NCBI RefSeq assembly: GCF_900112955.1
Contig: NZ_FONP01000002.1
Coordinates: 62,001 to 126,000, forward strand
Origin: Peptostreptococcus sp. D1
GTDB taxonomy: Bacteria > Bacillota > Clostridia > Peptostreptococcales > Peptostreptococcaceae
Direction: 5' to 3'
DNA length: 64,000 bases
Shown: positions 51,860 to 60,832 of the stretch, one piece after another
Numbering within the stretch: position 1 is the stretch's first letter
How the letters are laid out: each line of letters opens with the position of its first letter
Position numbers and translations under genes: made by a program
The notes under the pieces: generated by a model
What the model was told of the DNA's origin: nothing
Database searches by the model: none
What the model saw: only the letters and a program-made list of their open reading frames with translations

Positions 51860-52597
51860 ATGTTTATCAACATTGTTTCTTTTGGCGGCGGGACAAATAG
51901 TGCCGCCTTACTTATTGGGCTACACAAAAACAACATTCCCGTTGACCTTATCACTTTCGCTGACACAGGCGCGGAACACCCCCATACCTATCAATTCATA
52001 GAGGTTATGGAAAAATGGCTTGCAGAACGCGGTATGCCAAAAATTACAGTTGTGAAAGCGGTTGACCGTAACGGCAACCGCTTTTCACTTGAAACCGAGT
52101 GCTTGCGCTCTCATACGCTCCCGTCGATTGCATACGGATATAAGCGTTGTTCACACAAGCACAAAATCGCACCGCAGGAAAAGTTTTGCAACAATTACCC
52201 ACCTTGCCGCGAGGTATGGCGGCAAGGTGAAAAAATCACTCGTTTTATCGGCTATGACGCGGGGGAATTGAAACGCTATGAACACTCCCGCAAGTACAAC
52301 GAAACCGATAAAAAGTACAACAACCGCTACCCCCTAATTGAAGAATGGCATTGGAGCAGGAACGATTGTATCCGGCAAATTGAAGCGGCAGGCTTGCCGC
52401 AGCCGGGAAAATCGTCCTGCTTTTTCTGTCCGAGCATGAAGCGTCAAGAGATTTTAGCATTGAAAGAACGCTATCCCGACTTGCTCCACCGGGCGATTGC
52501 CCTTGAAGAAAATGCTATGCCATATCTCAAAAGCGTTAAAGGCTTGGGGCGCGGCTATTCATGGAAAGAGCGTTACGGAGAGGAAACCCCATGCTGA
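51860..52597 (+). CDS. PP-loop ATPase, PAPS reductase-like
   Basis: 245 residues. VSFGGGTNSAALLIGL is a modified PP-loop (SGGxDS type), followed by ITFADTGAEHPHTYQFIE, the second motif. A Cys-rich C-terminal part (KSSCFFCPSMKRQEI) resembles that of DndC/PAPS reductase-like proteins. Family members activate substrates with ATP, some in DNA phosphorothioation or base modification. It starts 20 bases after CD1108 with GGAGGT. Its base composition is less GC-rich than its neighbours, so it is an insertion in the core. Paired with the XF1762 gene. Confidence 0.78.
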   Translation: MFINIVSFGGGTNSAALLIGLHKNNIPVDLITFADTGAEHPHTYQFIEVMEKWLAERGMPKITVVKAVDRNGNRFSLETECLRSHTLPSIAYGYKRCSHKHKIAPQEKFCNNYPPCREVWRQGEKITRFIGYDAGELKRYEHSRKYNETDKKYNNRYPLIEEWHWSRNDCIRQIEAAGLPQPGKSSCFFCPSMKRQEILALKERYPDLLHRAIALEENAMPYLKSVKGLGRGYSWKERYGEETPC

Positions 52598-53031
52598 CCC
52601 TTACGCCTGTTTCGCTTGCGGAAGCAAATGCTTTTGTCGCGCAGTACCACCGCCACCATAAGCCCGTTACCGGGCACAAGTTTTCTATTGGCTGTACCGC
52701 AGACAGGCAGCTTGTGGGCGTTGCCATTGTGGGGCGGCCTGTTAGCCGCTACCTTGACGACGGACAGACCCTTGAAGTCAACCGTCTATGCACAGACGGG
52801 ACAAAAAACGCTTGCAGTATGCTTTATGCCGCAGCATGGCGGGCAGCGCGGGCTATGGGCTATCGGAAAATCATCACCTATACGCTTGACACCGAAAATG
52901 GCGCGAGCTTACGCGCCGCCGGGTGGACGTGTGCCGGACTTGCGGGCGGCAAGCGTTGGACGGGCAGCAGGAAGCCCACAACAGACCTTTATCCCCCGCA
53001 AATGAAATACCGTTATGAAAAAACAATTTGA
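52591..53031 (+). CDS. XF1762-family acyltransferase-like protein (GNAT fold, Mom-like)
   Basis: 146 residues from ATG 52591, overlapping the PP-loop gene by seven bases. LAEANAFVAQYHRHHKPVTG, the GHKFSIGC strand, ATP/CoA-side RLCTDGTKNACSMLYAAAWR and GYRKIITYTLDTENGASLRAAGW make a GNAT-like fold. XF1762 proteins are phage- and element-encoded and resemble the acyltransferase group of phage Mu Mom, which modifies adenine in DNA. Activity here is unproven; the constant pairing with a PP-loop enzyme suggests a two-enzyme modification path. Confidence 0.75.
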   Translation: MLTLTPVSLAEANAFVAQYHRHHKPVTGHKFSIGCTADRQLVGVAIVGRPVSRYLDDGQTLEVNRLCTDGTKNACSMLYAAAWRAARAMGYRKIITYTLDTENGASLRAAGWTCAGLAGGKRWTGSRKPTTDLYPPQMKYRYEKTI

Positions 53032-53047
53032 AAGGAGTTTTGACACT

Positions 53048-53314
53048 ATGGCAAACAACAAAATTGACCGCATTGAAAAGGAAATGCAGAAAACGAGGGA
53101 AAAAATCACCGAGTACCAAAACAAGCTGAAAGGGCTTGAAGCGCAGAAAACCGAAGCGGAAAATCTGCAAATCATTCAGCTTGTGCGCTCTATGCGCGTT
53201 TCCCCGCAGGAGCTTACCGCCATGCTTTCGGGCGAGCCTATCCCCAGCATTGCCACCGTCGCCGCAGAAGCAGCCTACACCGAGGAACAGGAGGACACAG
53301 AAGATGAAGAATAA
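53048..53314 (+). CDS. DUF4315 coiled-coil protein
   Basis: 88 residues. IDRIEKEMQKTREKITEYQN and the following helix form a coiled coil; the tail is acidic (EEQEDTEDEE). DUF4315 always precedes DUF4366 in Tn1549-like elements. Start ATG 53048 follows AAAGGAG; stop overlaps the next gene. Function unknown. Confidence 0.82.
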   Translation: MANNKIDRIEKEMQKTREKITEYQNKLKGLEAQKTEAENLQIIQLVRSMRVSPQELTAMLSGEPIPSIATVAAEAAYTEEQEDTEDEE

Positions 53315-54020
53315 GAGGATTTTTAGAACGCTGACCGTACTTTGCGCCGCCGTTGTCTTAACGTGCGGCTTTTCCGTTACCGCCTACGCGGGCGGCGGCG
53401 AGGACATTCCCACCGACGACAGCAACGTGATTGTGGAAACCGAGCCGCAGCCCCTCACGCCGGAGGGTAACATGAGCCTTGTTGACGACATACAGGGCGA
53501 CGACGCCGAAGATAAGCAGTTTATCGTCGTCCAGAGCAGGGGCGGCGATTACTTTTACATTGTCATTGACAAGGCGGCGCAGGGCGAAAACACCGTCCAT
53601 TTCCTCAATCAAGTAGACGAAACCGATTTACTTTCCATTATCGAGGACGGGCAGACCGAAACGCCGCCCGCCGTTTGTAGCTGCACCGACAAATGCGAAG
53701 CCGGGAGCGTGAATATCTCATGCCCGGTATGCTCTACCAATACAAGCGGGTGCGCGGGCAAGGAAGCCGTTACCGCGCCGGAGGACGAGCCGCAGCCGGA
53801 AGAAAAAAGCGGCGCGGGCGGGCTTGTGATTTTCCTTGTCGTCGCGTTGCTTGGCGGCGGCGGTACGCTCTACTACTTTAAGATTATGAAGCCGAAGCAG
53901 AGCGTCAAGGGCGACACCGACCTTGAAGATTTTGACTTTGAGGACTACGACGAGGACGAGCCGGAAATTGACGACCTGCAGGACGCAGCAGATGAAGAAC
54001 AGGAGGACGACGAAGTATGA
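53304..54020 (+). CDS. DUF4366 (CD1107-family) surface protein
   Basis: 238 residues. Signal peptide (KNKRIFRTLTVLCAAVVLTCG, cleaved after AYA), an extracellular domain with VVQSRGGDYFYIVIDKAAQG and a Cys-rich segment (CSCTDKCEAGSVNISCPVC), then a membrane helix (GLVIFLVVALLGGGGTLYYF) and an acidic cytoplasmic tail. It is thought to be a surface part of the mating machine. Overlaps topB by four bases. Confidence 0.85.
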   Translation: MKNKRIFRTLTVLCAAVVLTCGFSVTAYAGGGEDIPTDDSNVIVETEPQPLTPEGNMSLVDDIQGDDAEDKQFIVVQSRGGDYFYIVIDKAAQGENTVHFLNQVDETDLLSIIEDGQTETPPAVCSCTDKCEAGSVNISCPVCSTNTSGCAGKEAVTAPEDEPQPEEKSGAGGLVIFLVVALLGGGGTLYYFKIMKPKQSVKGDTDLEDFDFEDYDEDEPEIDDLQDAADEEQEDDEV

Positions 54021-56134
54021 GCTATGCACTTGTGATTGCGGAAAAGCCGAGCGTCGCCCAGACTATCGCCGCCGTTCTTGGCGCGAAGCAGAAAAAGGAC
54101 GGATATATCGAGGGCGGCGGCTACCTTGTTTCATGGTGCGTCGGGCATTTGGTAGGGCTTGCACAGGCTGACGCATACGGGGAGCAGTACAAAAAATGGA
54201 GTTACGAAGCCTTACCCATTCTGCCGCAGGAATGGCAGTACACCGTTGCGGCCGACAAGGGCAAGCAATTCAAAATCCTAAAAGACCTCATGCGCCGCGC
54301 TGACGTTTCCGAAGTCGTCAATGCTTGCGACGCGGGGCGCGAGGGCGAGCTAATCTTCCGTTTCGTCTATGAAATGGCGGGCTGCAACAAGCCCATGCGC
54401 CGCCTTTGGATTTCCTCAATGGAAAGCGAAGCGATTAGACAGGGCTTTGCCGCCCTCAAAGACGGGCGGGAGTATGACGCGCTCTTTGCGTCTGCCCTTT
54501 GCCGCGCAAAGGCTGATTGGATTATCGGTATCAACGCGACCCGCCTTTTTTCCGTTCTGCATGGAAAGACCCTCAACGTAGGACGGGTGCAGACCCCAAC
54601 GCTCAAAATGCTTGTAGACCGGGACGCGGCGATTACCTCATTCAAGAAAGAAAAATACTACCATGTGCGGCTTGATTTATCCGGCATACAAGCGTCAAGC
54701 GAGAGGATCCGCGCCGCTGATGAAGCACAGGCACTTAAAACGGCTTGCGAAACGTCGCAGGCCGTTTGTGTTTCCCTCACCCGCGAGAAGAAAACCGTCG
54801 CCCCGCCAAAGCTCTTTGACCTTACGGGCTTGCAGCGGGAAGCAAACCGCATTTTTGGCTACACAGCGAAACAGACCCTTGACCTTGCACAAGCCCTTTA
54901 CGAAAAGCGGCTTTTGACCTATCCGAGAACGGACAGCCAATATCTGACCGACGACATGGGCGAAACGGCGGCAAGTATCGCCGCCCTGCTTTGCGGCAAG
55001 CTGCCGTTTATGCAGGGCGCGGACTTCACGCCTGACGTTTCCCGTCTGCTTGACAGCAAAAAGGTATCAGACCATCACGCCATTATCCCCACTATGGAGC
55101 TTGCGAAAACCGAGCTTGCGACGCTGCCGGAGAGTGAAAGGAATATCCTCACCCTTGCCGGGGCGCGTCTGCTGTTCGCCGCCGCCGAGCCGCACGTTTA
55201 TGAAGTGGTTACGGCGGTTTTCTCTTGCGCCGGACAGAGCTTTACCGCAAGGGGAAAGACGGTGCTTGCCGCCGGGTGGAAAGAGCTTGAACGCAGATAC
55301 CGGGCGACGCTGAAAGGCAAGCCCGACCCGGAGGACGACGACAACGAGGTATTGGAGCTTGACGCGCCGCCCTTTGCCGAGGGGCAACAGTTTGATAACC
55401 CCGCAGCAAAGGTTACGGCGCATGACACGCAGCCCCCGAAGCCCCACAACGAAGCAAGTTTACTTTCGGCTATGGAACGCGCCGGGAGCGCGGAAACCGA
55501 CGAGGACGCGGAACGCCGGGGGCTTGGCACTCCCGCCACCCGCGCCGCCGTTATCGAAAAGTTAGTTAAATCCGGCTTTGTGCAGCGCAAGGGCAAGCAG
55601 CTACTACCCACCAAAGACGGAAACAACCTTGTTTGCGTCCTGCCTGATACGCTCACTTCCCCGCAGCTTACCGCCGAATGGGAAAACGCCTTGACGCAGA
55701 TTGCAAAGGGCGCAGCCGACCCGGACAGCTTCATGCAGGGTATCGAGAACATGGCGCGGGAGCTTGTGAAAGCCTATCCGTTCCTTGCCGACGAGGACAA
55801 GGGGCGTTTCAAAGAGGAAAAGCCCGCGCTTGGCAAATGCCCCCGTTGCGGCGGCGACGTGTACGAGGGCAAGAAAAACTACTACTGTTCTAACCGGGAT
55901 TGCGCCTTTGTCATGTGGAAAAATGACCGCTTTTTCGAGGAACGCAAAACCGCCTTTACACCGAAAATTGCCGCAGAGCTTTTGAAAAACGGCAAGGCGA
56001 AAGTCAAAAAACTGTATTCCCCGAAAACGGGCAAAACCTACGACGGAAGCGTTGTTTTAGCCGACACAGGCGGGAAGTACGTCAACTACCGCATTGCAAT
56101 TCAGAGGGACAAAGAACTTACGCAGCAAGCATAG
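54017..56134 (+). CDS. topB: DNA topoisomerase III, conjugative-element type
   Basis: 705 residues. TOPRIM domain at the start (LVIAEKPSVAQTIAAVLG, then NACDAGREGELIFR with the acidic metal ligands), catalytic Tyr in LLTYPRTDSQYL, and a C-terminal zinc ribbon (KCPRCGGDVYEGKKNYYC). Type IA enzymes relax or decatenate single-stranded regions and are carried by many conjugative elements. Its last codons form part of the oriT-like repeat at 56124. Confidence 0.92.
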   Translation: MSYALVIAEKPSVAQTIAAVLGAKQKKDGYIEGGGYLVSWCVGHLVGLAQADAYGEQYKKWSYEALPILPQEWQYTVAADKGKQFKILKDLMRRADVSEVVNACDAGREGELIFRFVYEMAGCNKPMRRLWISSMESEAIRQGFAALKDGREYDALFASALCRAKADWIIGINATRLFSVLHGKTLNVGRVQTPTLKMLVDRDAAITSFKKEKYYHVRLDLSGIQASSERIRAADEAQALKTACETSQAVCVSLTREKKTVAPPKLFDLTGLQREANRIFGYTAKQTLDLAQALYEKRLLTYPRTDSQYLTDDMGETAASIAALLCGKLPFMQGADFTPDVSRLLDSKKVSDHHAIIPTMELAKTELATLPESERNILTLAGARLLFAAAEPHVYEVVTAVFSCAGQSFTARGKTVLAAGWKELERRYRATLKGKPDPEDDDNEVLELDAPPFAEGQQFDNPAAKVTAHDTQPPKPHNEASLLSAMERAGSAETDEDAERRGLGTPATRAAVIEKLVKSGFVQRKGKQLLPTKDGNNLVCVLPDTLTSPQLTAEWENALTQIAKGAADPDSFMQGIENMARELVKAYPFLADEDKGRFKEEKPALGKCPRCGGDVYEGKKNYYCSNRDCAFVMWKNDRFFEERKTAFTPKIAAELLKNGKAKVKKLYSPKTGKTYDGSVVLADTGGKYVNYRIAIQRDKELTQQA

Positions 56135-56224
56135 GAAGCGGGTACCCACTTCCGTAAAATCCCCGCTATTCTCTACCGAGAACGGCGGGGATTTTGCTTG
56201 TTGGGAAGTTTCCCAAACCCTCTA
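56124..56224 (+). other. oriT-like sequence, copy A, with internal terminator
   Basis: Two blocks match, in inverted orientation, the sequence ahead of mobC at 63180-63280: 56124-56156 (33 of 33 bases) and 56196-56224 (27 of 29). The second block has the inverted repeat TTGGGAA-GT-TTCCCAA followed by ACCCTCTA, the layout of a relaxase nicking region. Between the blocks a hairpin AATCCCCGC/GCGGGGATT followed by TTTT terminates topB transcription. Confidence 0.6.
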
Positions 56225-56251
56225 TAAAACTGAACTGAAAGGAGCGAATGA

Positions 56252-59200
56252 ATGAGCGAACAATTTTCTATCTTGATTGACAGCCGCAGCCGCTTTGAAA
56301 CGGGCGTACCGGGCGGCGCGTGGCTCTCTATGCCCGCGACGAGGGAGCAGCTACACGCGGCTATGCAGAGCGTCGGCATTACCGCCGACAACCCGCAGGA
56401 CTTTTTCATCAACGGCTTTGCAAATACCGAGGATTGCCCCTTTGACGTGCCGCTTGAAGTGGTACAGCGCGGCAGCGTGGACGAACTGAACTATTTAGGT
56501 AAACTCTTGGAAATGCAGCGGGACGAGGACAAGGGCAAGTTTGCGGCGGCGGTTACGCATGGCGAGTACGCCGGAAACCTCAAAGACCTAATCAACCTTG
56601 CACAAAACCTTGATTGCTATTGGCTCTATCCCACCGTCCAAAGCGAAGAAGATTATGGCTATTACCTCATTGACGAGCTGGACGAATTAGAGCTTCCCGA
56701 AGAAGCAAAAAAGTATTTCATGTATGAGGAATACGGGCGCGACGCCGCTATCAATGACGGAGGGCGTTTCACCGAGCAGGGCTATGTCTACAACAACAAA
56801 AACACCTTTACAGAGTGGTACGACGGGCGGGACGTGCCGGAGGAATACCGCATTATGAGCTTCCCGCAGCCGGAACGCGCCGACCCGGAAAAATCCGACT
56901 TTGACGCTATCGCGGCGGCACAGGCGGCGACCGTTGCCGACGAGCAGCCGCGCCCCGTTATCCCCCTCATTCTGAACGGCGAAAAACCCGCCGAGAAGAT
57001 GAAAGAGATTACCGACCGTTTGGAGCATGGTATTTCAGAACTGTTTGACAGCGAACGCTACAAGGCGTATTTGGCTACCATGTCAAAGTTTCACGATTAC
57101 AGCCTGAACAACACGATTTTGATTGCCATGCAGGGCGGCAGCTTGGTTAAGGGCTACAATCAATGGAAAAACGAGTTTGGGCGCAATGTGAAGCAGGGCG
57201 AAAAAGCAATTAAAATCCTTGCCCCCGCCCCGTTCAAGGTGAAGAAGCAGGAGCAGAAAATCGACCCCGAAACGAGAAAACCGCTGACCGATAACGACGG
57301 GAAGCCGCTTACCGAGGAAAAAGAGATTACCATTCCCGCATTTCGTGTGGTATCTGTCTTTGACGTTTCACAGACCGAGGGAAAGGAACTGCCCGACTTG
57401 GGCGTTCAAAATCTGATAGGCGACGTGGAACAATACAAGGACTTTTTCGCCGCCCTTGAAAAGACCTCACCCTTTGCCGTTGGCTTTGAAGCGTTGGAGC
57501 AGGGCGTGAATGGACGCTGCTTTTATGAGGAACGCCGCATTGCAATCACCGAGGGCATGAGCGAATTGCAGAACATCAAAACGGCAATCCATGAAATCGC
57601 CCATGCGACGCTGCACGACATAGACCGGGACGCGCCGGAGCGTCCAGACCGCCGCACCCGCGAGGTGGAAGCGGAAAGCGTCGCCTATGCCGTTTGCCAA
57701 CATTACGGGCTTGATACGTCGGACTACTCTTTCGGCTACGTCGCCGGGTGGAGCAGCGGGCGCGAGCTTGCGGAACTGAAAGGCTCTCTTGAAACAATCC
57801 GCAGCACCGCCGCAAATCTGATTGATACCATTGACGGGCATTTTGCACAGCTTCAAAAGGAACAGGGCAAGGCGCAGGAGCAGCCCGCAGCCGAAGCACC
57901 CGACGCCACTATCAACGTCGAGGATATGCAAGAATACGGCTATTCATGGGACGGTATGTTGCCTTTACGGGAAGCCGCCGCCATGCAGATTTTTGATAAA
58001 GAGAATACCGCTATCTACCGCCTATACCCCGACGATACCGAGGGGGCAGTTGAAAGTGTCGAGGATTTACGCAGCCATGCCGAAACAGGCGGTATTTTCG
58101 GAATTGAAAAGGACGCTTGGAAAGCTCTTGCCGAGCGCAGACAGACCGCCGAGCAGGAGCAGACCGAAGCACCCGCCGAGCCGGAACAGGCGGCGCAACC
58201 CACCCTTGACGAACAGGGCGGCGACGCACCTACGGCGGCACAGGAAGCAACGCCCGCCGCCCCGTACTACTCAATCAACGAAACCGCAGCCCGCCGCGCA
58301 AAGGAAGCGAACAGCTTTTCCGATTACAGACCGGGCAGCGCAACGGCTGAATATCGGCAGTATGTTGATGAAGCCGTTGCAATCGCGGAGCGACAGAAAA
58401 AGCGGGTAGACCCTATGTACCATGATAAAATCGACAGCCTGCTTGACACCTACGCCCGGAAATTGGCGGCGAACATGAACAAGGGCTATGAGATTGCGGG
58501 GCGCGTTCCCTCTATTATGATTGCGGGCGGCTCTAACTTCCCCGTTCGGAAAAAGGAAAAGCAGAACGCCGCCGCAGACAGGAACATGGAGGAATGGCAG
58601 GACATACGGGGCTTGCTTGATAAAATCCGCAGTACGGGCATGGGCGGTATCAGTGCGGACGACCCGCAGGCCGTCGAGAAGCTACAAAGCAAACTTGCGG
58701 GCTTGGAAAAATCGCAGGAAACCATGAAAGCCGTAAACGCCTATTACCGCAAGCATAAGACCCTTGACGGTTGCCCCCACTTGACGCCGGAACAAATCGA
58801 AAAGCTGAAAGCGAGCATGGAACGCGGTTATCACTTGGAGGGCAAGCCCTATCCCACATGGGCGTTATCCAACAACAGCGCGGAAATCCGGCGCGTGAAA
58901 AGCCGTATTCAAGACCTATCGCAGAAAAAGACCGTCGGCTATGTCGGTTGGGAGTTTGAGGGCGGCAAGGTGGAAGCGAATACCGAAGCTAACCGTTTGC
59001 AAATCTTCTTTGATGAAAAGCCCGACGAAGCGGCGCGGGCAGAGCTTAAAAGCAATGGTTTTCGTTGGTCGCCTAAAGAGGGTGCATGGCAACGGCAGCT
59101 TACCGACAACGCCTATTTCGCAGCAAATTATATCAAAGCGATTGCGCCCCTTACCGGGGAGCGTCCAACGGATTTACAGAGGGCGCATATCCGGGCGGAA

Positions 59201-60082
59201 AAATCCAAACCGCAGGAAGCCGCGCAGCCGAAAATACAGGAGCAGACCGACGCGCAGGAGCAGCCGACGCGGGAAGCCGAGCCAGTCAAAAACACCTTTT
59301 CCATTTATCAGCTAAAGCGCGGCGACGAAACGCGGGATTTGCGCTTTGAGCCTTACGACCGCCTAACCGCGACGGGACACGCCGTTGACCCTGCAAACTA
59401 TGACCTTATCTATACCGCGCCCCTCACGCCGGATATGACCCTTGGCGGCATTTGGGAAACCTTTAATATCGACCACCCCGCAGACTTCAAGGGACACAGC
59501 CTTTCCATTTCCGACGTGGTAGTGCTTCATCAGGACGGGCAGGACACCGCCCACTATGTAGACAGTATCGGCTACAAGCAGGTGCCGGAGTTTTTACGGG
59601 AGCCGCAAAAGGGGCTTGCGCCGGACGATTTCATAACCGGCGAGAAAATCAAGACGCCGCGAGGGACTTTCAGCTTGACCGATATGACCCATGAGCAGAT
59701 GAAAGAAGCCGGGTACGGTTTTCACCACCAATCCGACGACGGGAAATATCACATCATGGCAGACGGTACGCGGGCTTTTGCCATAGCCGCCGAGCAGCCG
59801 GAAAAAGTCAATCCCTTAAAGCATATCGAGGACACCGTAGAGCAGAACGACAACAATTTTGACGGGCTTATCAACAACACGCCCACCGTAGACGAATTGG
59901 AAGCAAAGGCGAAAGCCGGGGAGCAGATTTCTTTGACCGACCTTGCCGCCGCTATCAAGGCTGACAAGGAGCACGGCAAGGCGAAAGAGGAAAAGCCCTC
60001 TATCCGGGCGCAGCTTAAAGCCGATAAGGAACGGGCGAAGAAGAAACCGACGCAACAGAAAAATCACGATATGGAGGTATGA
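56252..60082 (+). CDS. multidomain antirestriction protein: ArdA, ArdC, YodL and DUF4316
   Basis: 1276 residues. Residues 1-185 are ArdA-like, acidic and DNA-mimicking (GVPGGAWLSMP, FINGFANTEDCPFDVP, YWLYPTVQSEEDYGYYLID). From about 245 comes an ArdC N-domain (FHDYSLNNTILIAMQG) with a metallopeptidase HEIAH (AIHEIAHATLH). A middle part about 670-1000 is helical and unassigned. Then YodL (SIYQLKRGDETRDLRFEPYD) and DUF4316 at the end (HIMADGTRAFAI, IRAQLKADKERAKK). ArdA blocks type I restriction enzymes by mimicking DNA; ArdC-like domains bind ssDNA. Ribosome site GAAAGGAG. Confidence 0.85.
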   Translation: MSEQFSILIDSRSRFETGVPGGAWLSMPATREQLHAAMQSVGITADNPQDFFINGFANTEDCPFDVPLEVVQRGSVDELNYLGKLLEMQRDEDKGKFAAAVTHGEYAGNLKDLINLAQNLDCYWLYPTVQSEEDYGYYLIDELDELELPEEAKKYFMYEEYGRDAAINDGGRFTEQGYVYNNKNTFTEWYDGRDVPEEYRIMSFPQPERADPEKSDFDAIAAAQAATVADEQPRPVIPLILNGEKPAEKMKEITDRLEHGISELFDSERYKAYLATMSKFHDYSLNNTILIAMQGGSLVKGYNQWKNEFGRNVKQGEKAIKILAPAPFKVKKQEQKIDPETRKPLTDNDGKPLTEEKEITIPAFRVVSVFDVSQTEGKELPDLGVQNLIGDVEQYKDFFAALEKTSPFAVGFEALEQGVNGRCFYEERRIAITEGMSELQNIKTAIHEIAHATLHDIDRDAPERPDRRTREVEAESVAYAVCQHYGLDTSDYSFGYVAGWSSGRELAELKGSLETIRSTAANLIDTIDGHFAQLQKEQGKAQEQPAAEAPDATINVEDMQEYGYSWDGMLPLREAAAMQIFDKENTAIYRLYPDDTEGAVESVEDLRSHAETGGIFGIEKDAWKALAERRQTAEQEQTEAPAEPEQAAQPTLDEQGGDAPTAAQEATPAAPYYSINETAARRAKEANSFSDYRPGSATAEYRQYVDEAVAIAERQKKRVDPMYHDKIDSLLDTYARKLAANMNKGYEIAGRVPSIMIAGGSNFPVRKKEKQNAAADRNMEEWQDIRGLLDKIRSTGMGGISADDPQAVEKLQSKLAGLEKSQETMKAVNAYYRKHKTLDGCPHLTPEQIEKLKASMERGYHLEGKPYPTWALSNNSAEIRRVKSRIQDLSQKKTVGYVGWEFEGGKVEANTEANRLQIFFDEKPDEAARAELKSNGFRWSPKEGAWQRQLTDNAYFAANYIKAIAPLTGERPTDLQRAHIRAEKSKPQEAAQPKIQEQTDAQEQPTREAEPVKNTFSIYQLKRGDETRDLRFEPYDRLTATGHAVDPANYDLIYTAPLTPDMTLGGIWETFNIDHPADFKGHSLSISDVVVLHQDGQDTAHYVDSIGYKQVPEFLREPQKGLAPDDFITGEKIKTPRGTFSLTDMTHEQMKEAGYGFHHQSDDGKYHIMADGTRAFAIAAEQPEKVNPLKHIEDTVEQNDNNFDGLINNTPTVDELEAKAKAGEQISLTDLAAAIKADKEHGKAKEEKPSIRAQLKADKERAKKKPTQQKNHDMEV

Positions 60083-60291
60083 GCATGATTAGATTAACCG
60101 TTGAAGAAATAAACCTTTTGAGCATTTACAGCGAGGGCGGCAAGGCGCAGCTTGCCGACAACATCAACGCCGCCCTGCCTTACATGGACGCGGATATGCG
60201 GGAGCTTGCAAAGCGCACCCTTGCGAAAGTAGACGCTTTAACCGAAGCGGAATACGCCGAGCTTGCCGTTTACGCCGCCGACGAGGTATGA
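60079..60291 (+). CDS. transposon-transfer assisting protein (TTRAP family)
   Basis: 70 residues. IRLTVEEINLLSIYSEGG and TLAKVDALTEAEYAELAVYA match TTRAP, a small acidic family found only in conjugative elements. It overlaps both neighbours by four bases. Start may be the ATG at 60079 or 60085. Confidence 0.85.
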   Translation: MSMIRLTVEEINLLSIYSEGGKAQLADNINAALPYMDADMRELAKRTLAKVDALTEAEYAELAVYAADEV

Positions 60292-60653
60292 GCGAGCTAA
60301 AGCGGCTGACGCCGCCCCAGAGCCGCCGCGTCAATGCCCTTGTAAAAAAAGAGTGCTGCAACTGCTTTGACGGGAATTGTATTCTTTTGGACGACGGGGA
60401 CGAGTGCGTTTGTCCGCAGCTTATTTCATACTCCCTTTTGTGCAAATGGTTTCGCGCCGCCGTACTTCCCGCCGATAAGCTGCTTTATGCCGAGCTTTAC
60501 CAAAGCGAGGACAAGCGGCGTTGTACGGTATGCGGCGCGTCCTTTGCTTCAAGCTCTAACAGCGTCAAATACTGCCCCTCTTGCCGCAAGCGTATTACCA
60601 ACAGGCAAGCCGCCGAACGTATGCGGAAAAAGCGTTCTCTTGTTACGCAGTAG
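60288..60653 (+). CDS. cysteine-rich VLP protein
   Basis: 121 residues. LTPPQSRRVNALVKKECCNC and two Cys clusters (CILLDDGDECVCPQ; RRCTVCGASFASSS, KYCPSCRKRITNRQAAERMR) suggest two zinc sites and a DNA-binding ribbon. The family is confined to Tn1549-like elements; role unknown. The end of the gene is the start of the second 112-bp structured repeat. Confidence 0.82.
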   Translation: MSELKRLTPPQSRRVNALVKKECCNCFDGNCILLDDGDECVCPQLISYSLLCKWFRAAVLPADKLLYAELYQSEDKRRCTVCGASFASSSNSVKYCPSCRKRITNRQAAERMRKKRSLVTQ

Positions 60654-60753
60654 GGGCGAAAAAAGCCTTGTGTTATGCGGCTTTGCGGGCGTGGTTTTGA
60701 CCGGGCAAGGGATTTATACCTAACACCGTCAAAACGGCGTTCTATACCGTAAC
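60642..60753 (+). ncRNA. 112-bp structured repeat, copy 2
   Basis: Same length as 38036-38147 with no gaps in alignment. The outer stem is kept with compensating change (position 5 pairs C-G here, C/A in copy 1), and the inner AAAGCC/GGCTTT hairpin is unchanged. It overlaps the last codons of the cysteine-rich VLP gene. Confidence 0.55.
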
Positions 60754-60782
60754 AGACACTTCAAAACTGCACCCATGAAAAG

Positions 60783-60828
60783 ACGGGGCGCGGTGGCCAT
60801 AATCGGCTGCCGCGCCCCGTTCTTTTTT
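60783..60828. terminator. bidirectional terminator between convergent operons
   Basis: ACGGGGCGCGG and CCGCGCCCCGT form a perfect 11-pair hairpin followed by TTCTTTTTT. It separates the plus-strand transfer operon from the minus-strand DUF6050-relaxase group. Confidence 0.85.
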
Positions 60829-60832
60829 ATGC

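Noticed and set aside
49740-60067. Many long minus-strand frames opposite the transfer genes
   Set aside because: They are antisense shadows produced by GC-rich codon use in intact plus-strand genes, and none shows a recognisable domain.
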